A stretch of 64,000 nt of DNA, taken from the NCBI RefSeq assembly GCF_024436375.1, contig NZ_JAFMZM010000002.1:248001-312000 (forward strand), written 5' to 3'. The translations under genes were made by a program, and so were the position numbers. Origin of the DNA: Nocardioides astragali (GTDB lineage: Bacteria; Actinomycetota; Actinomycetes; Propionibacteriales; Nocardioidaceae). Below, piece after piece: positions 25,769 to 32,809 of this stretch. Every line of letters begins with the position of its first letter. The stretch's first letter is position 1. A model generated the notes under the pieces. The model saw nothing but the letters and a program-made list of their open reading frames with translations. It searched no databases and was not told the DNA's origin.

Positions 25769-26128
25769 GTGAGTCCTGCACCCGCATCCATGCCCACGTA
25801 CGACGCCGCGAACGACAAGGAGTTCGGGCCGGCCACGATCGAGCACCGAACCGCCCACGCAGGCTTGCACGAGCTGGGCACCTACTTCATGGTCTTCAAC
25901 GCCGACCATCACTCTGAGCCGTGGACGCTGCAGTACGAGGAGACCATCTTCGTCATCGAGGGACAAGCCCTTCTCTACGTCGACGATGGCGGTCACGAGA
26001 AGGAGCTCCGCGCAGCGCCAGGGGAACTCATCGTTCTCCCCAAGGGCTCAACCGTTCGATACGGCGGAGCCGTGGGAACGCGGTTGCTGCTCTCGATCTC
26101 TCCCGTCGACTGGAGGGCTCGCACATGA
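25769..26128 (+). CDS. Cupin-domain protein, EutQ-like
   Basis: A 119-residue single cupin barrel starting with GTG behind CAGGAGAG. The second half shows Y-E-E-T-I-F-V-I-E-G-Q-A-L and later P-G-E-L-I-V-L-P-K-G-S, the two cupin motifs. Motif 1 has glutamates where metal-binding histidines usually sit, as in EutQ and related ethanolamine-utilisation cupins. It may bind a small amine or act as an accessory factor. The TGA is overlapped by an ATG (26125) that opens a frame of only 17 codons, possibly the stub of a lost gene. Confidence 0.75.
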   Translation: MSPAPASMPTYDAANDKEFGPATIEHRTAHAGLHELGTYFMVFNADHHSEPWTLQYEETIFVIEGQALLYVDDGGHEKELRAAPGELIVLPKGSTVRYGGAVGTRLLLSISPVDWRART

Positions 26129-26464
26129 CCCGCACCTACTCGATCGACGTCATCTCTGGGGCATCGGGCAGGAAGTGATGCCAGCCGCCGTGTCCTGCAT
26201 GGGCGAAGTGGCGCAACCTCGCACGGCCGACCTCGGAGGAAGCGCAACAGGACCGAGTTCGCTGGCAGTGTGCGTCAGCTTGTAGCCGGCCAGCCGGCCA
26301 GCCGGTCCTTGTCCTCGATCCCAAGCCTCGCCGTTCTCTTCGTGATCCTCACAGTGGCCCCTGAGGGTTGCGCACCGGAAAGTGGTGGGCACACCTTCAT
26401 TGCCGAAATCGCCGTGGCGGCTCGTCTCAGCAAAGCCGGCCCGACAGCTACGAAAAGGACGCCA
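26129..26464. other. 336-bp gap with a gene stub and short tandem repeat
   Basis: No full gene is seen. The ATGA overlap with the cupin stop starts a 17-codon frame ending at 26178. Such couplings normally mark real genes, so this may be the remnant of a deleted one. At 26285-26305 the 8-bp unit GCCGGCCA is repeated two and a half times. The ribosome binding site of the next gene (AAAAGGACG) lies at the right end. Confidence 0.4.
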
Positions 26465-26941
26465 GTGACTGACACCATCGAGCGCCACCCCGCGGTCCGC
26501 TACCTTGACCAGATCTCGGTCGGGGACGCTTGGCGGACAGGCGGAAGGACCATCACGGAGAGCGACCTCGTCACGTTTGGCACGTGGTCCGGGGACATGC
26601 ACCCGCTGCACACCGACGAGGAGTACGCGCGTCGGACCGAGTTCGGAGGCCGCATCTTCCAAGGGCCAGGTGCCCTTGCCATCGCCTTCGGGCTCGAGAT
26701 GAGCCTGGGCTGGAAGATGGGCTCGGCGATCGCGTTCCTGGGCATCAAGGAGTGGAACCTTCTGGGTCCGGTGCGCATCGGAGACACCCTCAGTGTCCGC
26801 GAGGAAGTCGTTGAGGTGCGGCCATCGTCTTCGAAGCCGGACAGGGGCATCGTCACCACGAAGGTCCAGGTGGTCAACCAGAACGGCGTCGTGTGCCAAG
26901 AAGGTCTCTGGGTCGTCCTGCTGTCGCGCAGCCCAGAGTGA
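26465..26941 (+). CDS. MaoC-family hydratase/dehydratase, copy 2
   Basis: A 158-residue hot-dog protein with D-M-H-P-L-H-T-D-E-E-Y-A-R-R-T-E-F-G-G-R-I and Q-G-P-G-A, the hydratase-2 block with catalytic Asp and His. By eye it is about half identical to copy 1, sharing T-I-T, G-G-R-I-F, I-A-F-L-G, E-V-R-P-S and S-S-K-P-D-R-G-type segments, so the two are paralogues. The GTG start has AAAAGGACG before it. It lies directly before an NMO-like gene, as copy 1 lies shortly before the other one. Confidence 0.85.
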   Translation: MTDTIERHPAVRYLDQISVGDAWRTGGRTITESDLVTFGTWSGDMHPLHTDEEYARRTEFGGRIFQGPGALAIAFGLEMSLGWKMGSAIAFLGIKEWNLLGPVRIGDTLSVREEVVEVRPSSSKPDRGIVTTKVQVVNQNGVVCQEGLWVVLLSRSPE

Positions 26942-26976
26942 CGCTGGCGCCCAAAACATCGAGAAAGTGACACCAC

Positions 26977-28095
26977 ATGAAGACCGCTGCCGTCGCCGCG
27001 CTCGGGGCCGATCTCCCCATCTTTGCCTTCTCCCACTGCCGGGACGTCATCGCGGCCGTCACGAAGGCTGGGGGAGTGGGAGTGCTAGGTGCTGCCTGGA
27101 TGACCCCCGAAGAGCTCGAGATGTCCATCGAGTGGATCGAGAACGAAGTCGGCGACAAGCCCTTCGGGGTCGATCTCGTCTTCCCTGGAACGTCGATCGA
27201 CGTCGAGAAGAGCCCGGACGAGTACCTGGCCGCCATCCCTGAGGACTACATGTCCTTTGTGTCCGGCATGCTCGACCAAGCCGGCGTGGCCGACCTGTCC
27301 GAGCAGGACCGCCGCGACTTCATGATCGAGAACGCCCAGAAGATGGCCATGACGAACAAGAAGAGTCGTGACCAGCTCGACGTCTCGCTGGGGCGTTCGT
27401 CGGTCAAGCTGATCGTCGGCGCCCTCGGCGTCACGCCGTCGTACGTCGTGAACGAGGCGCACGCCAAGGGTGTGCAGGTGGGCGCTCTGGTTGGCAGCGG
27501 TCGCCATGCGGCGAAGCAACGCGATGCAGGCGTCGACCTGCTGGTGGCACAAGGGACTGAAGCCGGCGGCAGCGTGGGGTCCGTCGCCTCCATGGTCCTG
27601 TGGCCTCAGGTCGTCGAAGCCGCTCGAGGGGTGCCGGTGCTCGCTGCCGGCGGCGTCAGTCGAGGGTCCCACCTCCTGGCCGCGCTCTCTCTCGGATGCC
27701 AGGGCGTGTGGCTCGGGTCGCTCTGGCTCGGAACCGTCGAAGGCGAGCTCAGCGAGGAGATGCGCGAACGTCTGTACAGGGCAGAGTCGGAGGACGCCGT
27801 CATTGCGCGAGTGATGACCGGCAAGCAAGGACGCATGTTGTCGACCGAGTACGTCAAGAACTGGAATGCGCCAGACGCTCCGGCACCGCTCACGTGGCCC
27901 ATGCAGTCGATCCTGAACGGCTACTCCTACAAGCGCGCCGAGCGCGGACGCAACCTGGACTACTGGACTTACGCCGTCGGGCAGGTCGTCGGCGACATGA
28001 AGGGGACGACCACTGTGCGCCGCGAGATCGAGCGCATGCTGAACGAGTACGGCGATGCTCTCGAGTCGCTCATGGAGGTCGCCGAGGCCGAGTGA
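26977..28095 (+). CDS. Nitronate monooxygenase-like flavoprotein, copy 2 (catalytic His replaced)
   Basis: A 372-residue TIM-barrel protein of the same superfamily as the gene at 17204. It keeps A-G-G-V-G-V-L-G, A-Q-G-T-E-A-G-G and L-A-A-G-G-V-S-R-G with L-G-C-Q-G-V-W-L-G, the FMN phosphate site. The residue after A-G-G is S199 where copy 1 and known nitronate monooxygenases have histidine, the proposed base. It also has an insertion of about 40 residues around 75-130. It is therefore unlikely to be a standard nitronate monooxygenase and may carry out a different flavin reaction. It ends the second half of the island. Confidence 0.78.
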   Translation: MKTAAVAALGADLPIFAFSHCRDVIAAVTKAGGVGVLGAAWMTPEELEMSIEWIENEVGDKPFGVDLVFPGTSIDVEKSPDEYLAAIPEDYMSFVSGMLDQAGVADLSEQDRRDFMIENAQKMAMTNKKSRDQLDVSLGRSSVKLIVGALGVTPSYVVNEAHAKGVQVGALVGSGRHAAKQRDAGVDLLVAQGTEAGGSVGSVASMVLWPQVVEAARGVPVLAAGGVSRGSHLLAALSLGCQGVWLGSLWLGTVEGELSEEMRERLYRAESEDAVIARVMTGKQGRMLSTEYVKNWNAPDAPAPLTWPMQSILNGYSYKRAERGRNLDYWTYAVGQVVGDMKGTTTVRREIERMLNEYGDALESLMEVAEAE

Positions 28096-28537
28096 CCGCC
28101 GGTCCCGGCTGAGGTCGCTCGAGGCGCTACGCGTCCAGTCGACGAGTACTGAGCGAGACGAGCGCCGAGACGGTCATCGTCGGTGCTCTGTCGTGTCCCC
28201 CTGCTACGAGAAGGCGGCATCCGAGGGCTCAGAGGAGCCCGGCAACTGTCCGTCATGAAGCCGAACCTCATGGCCGTGAAGCAAGCCGAAGTGCTCGCGG
28301 ACGTGAACGGGGTGGACCCACCGAGCACGCTCCTGCTCGCAGAGATCCCTGATGACTCGACGTCAAACCCGTACCCACCATCGCGGGACGCGGCGAAGCG
28401 ACGTCAGGTCGAGTGTGGGCCCGCCTTGTCCCCGCCGGAGCTCTTGAGCGCGAAGGATGCTGCGTACCCTTCTTCGTCGCGCGTATGTGCATCCCTCGTG
28501 TCGGCCACCAGCATGACCGGAGCCGCGTCCTGCTCCC
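28096..28537. other. 442-bp convergent gap, no gene recognised
   Basis: It lies between the second NMO-like gene (+) and the end of the ABC transporter operon (-). Open frames exist on both strands but none has a convincing ribosome binding site, codon pattern or known motif. A short G-A-C-C/G-G-T-C stem lies at the NMO stop. The base composition is less GC-biased than in the genes, which fits decayed or non-coding DNA. Confidence 0.5.
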
Positions 28538-29785
28538 TCACGGTCGTCCGGTCGTGGCGCGGTGCTCGGCAACACGTGTGTCGTCGAAAGACGCCACGAC
28601 GGAGACCGCACGTTCGCGTTGGCGGCTGTCGATGGCCACCAGGATCTCTCGGCACTGGGCGGCGAAGTGCAATGCGCGATCGTTCTCCGCTAGCGATCGA
28701 CAGAGCCGCTCTCGTGCGTCGGCCACGCGGCGATTCACGACCTCGGACGTCATCGCGGCCGATGTGCGGGGAGCCAAGTCCAGGATTGCGGCACGCAACC
28801 GAACGAGCTTGTCGAGCGCGACAGGCTCGTGTGTGAACTCGTTGAGGACACGGGCAAAGCCTCCCGTCGCGCCACTGAGCGGTTCGGCAAGCGCTTCGAT
28901 GACGGCTTGGATCTCCAGCGCGTGCAGCGCGTGCACGTCCGCATCCGTCCCACCTGCCTCCAGTCGCGCCATCGCCCGACGCGTTTCTCGCCTGGCCTCC
29001 TGTACCTCAGCGTCTGAGCCCGGCGACGCCGCAATCAGCTTGCGGGTGTAGGGATGCGTGGGGTGGTCGGTCACCTCTCGGGCCCCACCCTCCTCCACCA
29101 GGTGGCCGTGCTCGAGGACGGCGACCCGGGTGCTCATGTGACGCACTACGGACAGGTCGTGGGTGATGAAGAGGTATGTCACACCACTGTCAGCCTGCAG
29201 TTCGAGGAGCAGGTTCAGAACCTGCGCCTGGACTGAGAGATCCAGAGCTGACACGGACTCGTCGCACACGACCAGCCGTGGTTCGGGCAGGAGCGCACGG
29301 GCGATCGCGATCCGCTGCCGTTGGCCGCCAGAGAACTGCGCGGGGAACCTCTCGAGCGCCGAACCGTCCAGGCCGACCCGTTCCAGCATCGCCACGACGC
29401 GGGTACGTCGGTCCTGGCGCGACATGCGGGGGAGGTTCGTCAGCGTCTCGCTGACTGTCTGCTCAATGGTGCGGTGCGGGTTGAATGAGCTGTAGGGATC
29501 CTGGAACACCGCTTGAATCTGCGTGCTGAGCGTGCGACGGTCCCGGGCCGCGAGGCGAGTGATGTCGCGGCCGTCGAACGTGATCGAACCGTGCTCCGGT
29601 CGGACCAACCCGAGCACACAACCCCCCAGTGTCGACTTGCCGGAACCGGACTCGCCGACCAGGCCCAGCGTCTCGCCAGCGCCGATCGCGACAGAGACCC
29701 CGTCCAGTGCAACCTTGTCCTTGCGCCGGCCCCGTCCGCGGTAGACGACGCCGAGATCATTGACCTCGAGCAGGAGCTTGTTCAC
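28538..29785 (-). CDS. Peptide/opine-type ABC transporter ATPase (DppF-like) with a 160-residue C-terminal extension
   Basis: A 415-residue protein. Residues 1-255 are a normal DppF/OppF ATPase: Walker A GESGSGKST (44-52), Q-loop V-F-Q-D-P, signature F-S-G-G-Q-R-Q-R (151-158), Walker B LVVCDE (171-176), H209, and H-P-Y-T-R-K-L near 244-250 where the family usually ends. Residues 256-415 are extra and all-helical in appearance. The stretches H-A-L-E-I-Q-A-V-I-E-A-L-A and C-R-E-I-L-V-A-I-D-S-R-Q-R-E-R-A recall the ligand-binding FCD domain of GntR regulators, but the match is weak. The GTG start overlaps the stop of the upstream fusion gene (GTGA). It energises import together with the ATPase half of the fusion. 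Confidence 0.85.
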   Translation of the reverse strand: MNKLLLEVNDLGVVYRGRGRRKDKVALDGVSVAIGAGETLGLVGESGSGKSTLGGCVLGLVRPEHGSITFDGRDITRLAARDRRTLSTQIQAVFQDPYSSFNPHRTIEQTVSETLTNLPRMSRQDRRTRVVAMLERVGLDGSALERFPAQFSGGQRQRIAIARALLPEPRLVVCDESVSALDLSVQAQVLNLLLELQADSGVTYLFITHDLSVVRHMSTRVAVLEHGHLVEEGGAREVTDHPTHPYTRKLIAASPGSDAEVQEARRETRRAMARLEAGGTDADVHALHALEIQAVIEALAEPLSGATGGFARVLNEFTHEPVALDKLVRLRAAILDLAPRTSAAMTSEVVNRRVADARERLCRSLAENDRALHFAAQCREILVAIDSRQRERAVSVVASFDDTRVAEHRATTGRP

Positions 29786-31758
29786 CGGACGGCCTCCAGC
29801 GTTGACGGAACGAGGACACACCGTGCGGACACACCGCCGGTCGTAGGCACCAGTGGCACCGGCGCGGTGAGGCAGCGGTCCTGCACCAGGCCGCACCGTG
29901 CGGCGAACCGGCACCCGGTGGGCCAGGAGCCGGGGGCCGGAACGCTGCCTGAGATGACCGGGAGGAGCTGTCGCGGCTCCGCGCCGACCGAGGACGACCT
30001 CAACAGTGCTTGCGTGTAGGGGTGGTGCGGGTTGCTCACGAGGTCACGGACGGGTGCTGTCTCGACGACTTCCCCGGCGTACATCACCATGGCGCGATCG
30101 CACGCCTCCGCCACCACACCCCAGTCGTGGGTCACCAGGATGAGCGCCATGCCGCTCTGCTCGCGCAGGTCGCGGAGGAGGTCGAGGATCTCCGCTTGGA
30201 CCGACACGTCGAGCGCGGTCGTTGGCTCGTCGGCGACGAGCAGGTCGGGTTCCCCAGCGAGTGCCCGCGCGATGGCGATGCGCTGCGCCATCCCGCCGGA
30301 CAATTCATGCGGGTACTTGCGGCCGACCACCTCGGCTTCGGGCAGACGTACGCGGCTCATCAGGTCGTGCGCCACCGCCTTGGACTCCGCGCGTCCGGTC
30401 CCGCGGTGCAGTCGTACGGCCTCCTGCAGCTGGTGTCCGACCGTGAATGCAGGGTTGAGGCTCGAGATCGGCTCCTGGGAGATGAAGGCGATCCCGGTTC
30501 CGCGGACGGCGTTCATCTCGCTCTCCCCGAGGGTCGTCAGCTCGACCCCGCGGAAACCGATTGACTCGGCGACGACACGCGCGCCCATGGGCACCACCCG
30601 CAGGACCCCGGAGATCGTCATGGACTTGCCGCAGCCGGATTCTCCGACGATCCCCAGCGCTTCCCCCGGACCGACGTCGAAGCTCACGCCGTCGACGATG
30701 CGCACGTGGGACCTCCCTCGGGGCAGGTCGAGCGACAGGCGCTTCACGCTCAGCACCGGCGCGGGTCTGTCGGTCTCCAACTCGACGCCCTTCACCTCGG
30801 CGGGCGCCGGGCGCCGGTCCTCGCGCTCGACCACAGGGGTCAACGCGCGCCAGCTGTAGGCACTGACCGAACCACTCGCGCGGCCGGCGTAGGCGTCCCG
30901 GATGCCGTTGCCGATCAGGGTCAGCGACAAGGCGACGACGGCAATGATCCCGCCGCTCGGAACGAGCATCCACGGCGCAAGGACGATCGCCTGCTGCGCG
31001 TCCGTGACCATGTTCCCCCAGCTCGGGTTCGGCGGGACGACGCCCAGACCCAGGAAACCGATCGCGGCCTCGACGAGGCACGCGAGGGCAGCGACGAGAC
31101 TGATCTGCGTGAGCGCCGGACCGGCGACGGCAGGCAGGATGTGTCTCATGATGATCTGCCGGCTGTTCAGTCCGGCCACCCGAGCTCCTGCGACGTACGG
31201 TTCTTCGCGCACGGCGACCGTGGCCGAGTAGACGACACGGATCAGCGTCGGCGACATGATGATGCCCAGGGTGATCATGGCCGCGGTCTCGTTCTGGCCG
31301 AAGATTGCCAGCACGACCAGCAGGAGAACGAGCCCCGGGACGGCGAGCAGCACGTCGCATACCCGCATCACAAGAACCTCGACCCCACCCTGCAGGGTCC
31401 CGGCCAATAGACCCAGCGTCATCCCGATCAGGGTGCAGACGGTAGTGGCCTGGACGACACCGAGTAGCGTCACGCGGCCGCCGTGGAGCATGCGGCTGAG
31501 GATGTCGCGTCCCAGCTGGTCCGTGCCGAGTAGATGGTCCGCGGAGGGCAGGGCATAGATGTTGAGCAGGTCCTGCTCCATCGGCCCGGAGGGCGACAGC
31601 AGCGGCGCGAAAACCACGGCCAGCACCACGAGGAACAGGACGGCCGCGGACCCGACCGTCAAGGGCTGCCTCGCGAGTCGGCGCAGGAAACCGGCATCCC
31701 GTTCGGCTGCGGCGCGCAGTTCCGCGTCGGCGGAGGCGCCCTCGATGACCGCGCTCAT
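29782..31758 (-). CDS. Peptide-type ABC transporter permease-ATPase fusion (DppC-DppD)
   Basis: A 658-residue fusion. Residues ~1-290 are a DppC-type permease with an N-terminal hydrophobic helix, G-T-D-Q-L-G-R-D-I-L-S-R, the EAA loop V-A-G-A-R-V-A-G-L and several membrane segments. From ~325 on is a DppD-type ATPase with G-E-S-G-C-G-K-S, L-S-G-G-M-A-Q-R, V-A-D-E-P-T-T-A-L-D and V-T-H-D-W. The C-terminus has the four-Cys element of peptide transporters (C-R-F-A-A-R-C...C...C). The ATG at 31758 overlaps the dppB-like stop (ATGA). Such fusions are known in actinobacteria. Fusion fixes one permease to one ATPase and leaves DppF-like as the second ATPase. Confidence 0.9.
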   Translation of the reverse strand: MSAVIEGASADAELRAAAERDAGFLRRLARQPLTVGSAAVLFLVVLAVVFAPLLSPSGPMEQDLLNIYALPSADHLLGTDQLGRDILSRMLHGGRVTLLGVVQATTVCTLIGMTLGLLAGTLQGGVEVLVMRVCDVLLAVPGLVLLLVVLAIFGQNETAAMITLGIIMSPTLIRVVYSATVAVREEPYVAGARVAGLNSRQIIMRHILPAVAGPALTQISLVAALACLVEAAIGFLGLGVVPPNPSWGNMVTDAQQAIVLAPWMLVPSGGIIAVVALSLTLIGNGIRDAYAGRASGSVSAYSWRALTPVVEREDRRPAPAEVKGVELETDRPAPVLSVKRLSLDLPRGRSHVRIVDGVSFDVGPGEALGIVGESGCGKSMTISGVLRVVPMGARVVAESIGFRGVELTTLGESEMNAVRGTGIAFISQEPISSLNPAFTVGHQLQEAVRLHRGTGRAESKAVAHDLMSRVRLPEAEVVGRKYPHELSGGMAQRIAIARALAGEPDLLVADEPTTALDVSVQAEILDLLRDLREQSGMALILVTHDWGVVAEACDRAMVMYAGEVVETAPVRDLVSNPHHPYTQALLRSSSVGAEPRQLLPVISGSVPAPGSWPTGCRFAARCGLVQDRCLTAPVPLVPTTGGVSARCVLVPSTLEAVR

Positions 31759-32696
31759 CTGGCCATCACCTTCGGGTTGAGGAGTCCATGAGCGACATCC
31801 GTGAGCAGAAAGACCACCACGACCATGGCTGTGTAGAAGACCGCCAACCCCTGGATGACAGGCAGGTCGTGGTTTGCCGTCGAGGTCACCATCTGCGAGC
31901 CCAACCCCGGCATGGCGAAGATCTGCTCCATGAGGATGGTGCCCCCGAGCAAGCCGACGAAGACGAGACTGATCATGGTCAGCACCGGACCGGCGGCGTT
32001 CTTGGCGATGTGCTTGAACACGATCCGCTTCCACGGATAGCCGTTGGCCCGCAGACTGCGCACGTAGTCGCTGCGCATCGCAGCGAGCATCTCCGCCCGC
32101 GTCACGATGGCGACCAGCGCGGCCTCGCCGAAGGCCAGCACGCCAACGGGGAGGGCGAGCGAAAGCGCCCAATCGCTCGGCGAGTCTCCGAACGGCACGT
32201 AGCCCGACACCGGGACCCACATCAGGTTCACCCCGAAGATCACGCCGGCGATCATGGCCAGCCAGAACGTCGGCAGGCCTCGGACCAGGACGGCGAGCAC
32301 CTCGACGACGCGGCCGGCGAAACCGCCACGGACGGCGGCGACCATCCCGCTGCAGACGCCGATCACGATGACGAGGAGGAGTGCTCCCACTGCCAGGGAC
32401 AGCGTCACCGGGAGTCGTGCGGCCAGAAGCTCGGTGACCGGTCGACCGCTGACGATCGAGCTGCTGAGGTCGCCGGCGACGGCGCGCTGAAGCCACGACC
32501 AGTACTGGACGAGCACGGGTTGATCAGCTCCGAGCTGGCGGTTCAACTCGCGGACCGCCTCAGGTGTCGCGCTCGACCCCAGCATCGACTCGGCGACGCT
32601 TCCGGGAGCCAAGGAGCCGAGCACGAAAACGATGAGCGAGATGATCACCATCAGGGGAGCAGCAAGCAGGAGCCGACGCACTATCACTCCGAGCAT
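31755..32696 (-). CDS. Peptide-type ABC transporter permease (DppB-like)
   Basis: A 313-residue inner-membrane permease with six predicted helices. It starts with a membrane segment (R-R-L-L-L-A-A-P-L-M-V-I-I-S-L-I-V-F) and has the family's P-G-S-V-A-E-S periplasmic stretch, L-P-T-F-W-L-A-M, and the EAA loop Y-V-R-S-L-R-A-N-G-Y-P. G-G-T-I-L-M-E-Q-I-F-A-M-P-G-L-G near the end is diagnostic. It is the first gene after the binding protein and is separated from it by a strong hairpin. The next gene overlaps its stop. Confidence 0.9.
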   Translation of the reverse strand: MLGVIVRRLLLAAPLMVIISLIVFVLGSLAPGSVAESMLGSSATPEAVRELNRQLGADQPVLVQYWSWLQRAVAGDLSSSIVSGRPVTELLAARLPVTLSLAVGALLLVIVIGVCSGMVAAVRGGFAGRVVEVLAVLVRGLPTFWLAMIAGVIFGVNLMWVPVSGYVPFGDSPSDWALSLALPVGVLAFGEAALVAIVTRAEMLAAMRSDYVRSLRANGYPWKRIVFKHIAKNAAGPVLTMISLVFVGLLGGTILMEQIFAMPGLGSQMVTSTANHDLPVIQGLAVFYTAMVVVVFLLTDVAHGLLNPKVMAR

Positions 32697-32762
32697 TCGA
32701 CTCTCCTAGGTGTCAATCTCGCGGCCTGGCTTGTCAACATGGCACTGCTTCTCGTGAAGACC

Positions 32763-32797
32763 GCCGGGGCGGGGCGTGGACCCCGCCCCGCCCCGGC
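32763..32797 (-). terminator. Strong GC hairpin between binding-protein and permease genes
   Basis: GCCGGGGCGGGGCG at 32763-32776 pairs with its exact complement at 32784-32797 across a 7-base loop. It lies 13 bases beyond the binding-protein stop and before the DppB-like gene, in the same operon. It probably stops or stabilises most transcripts there, giving more binding protein than membrane subunits. Confidence 0.75.
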
Positions 32798-32809
32798 AGT
32801 GTCGGGACC

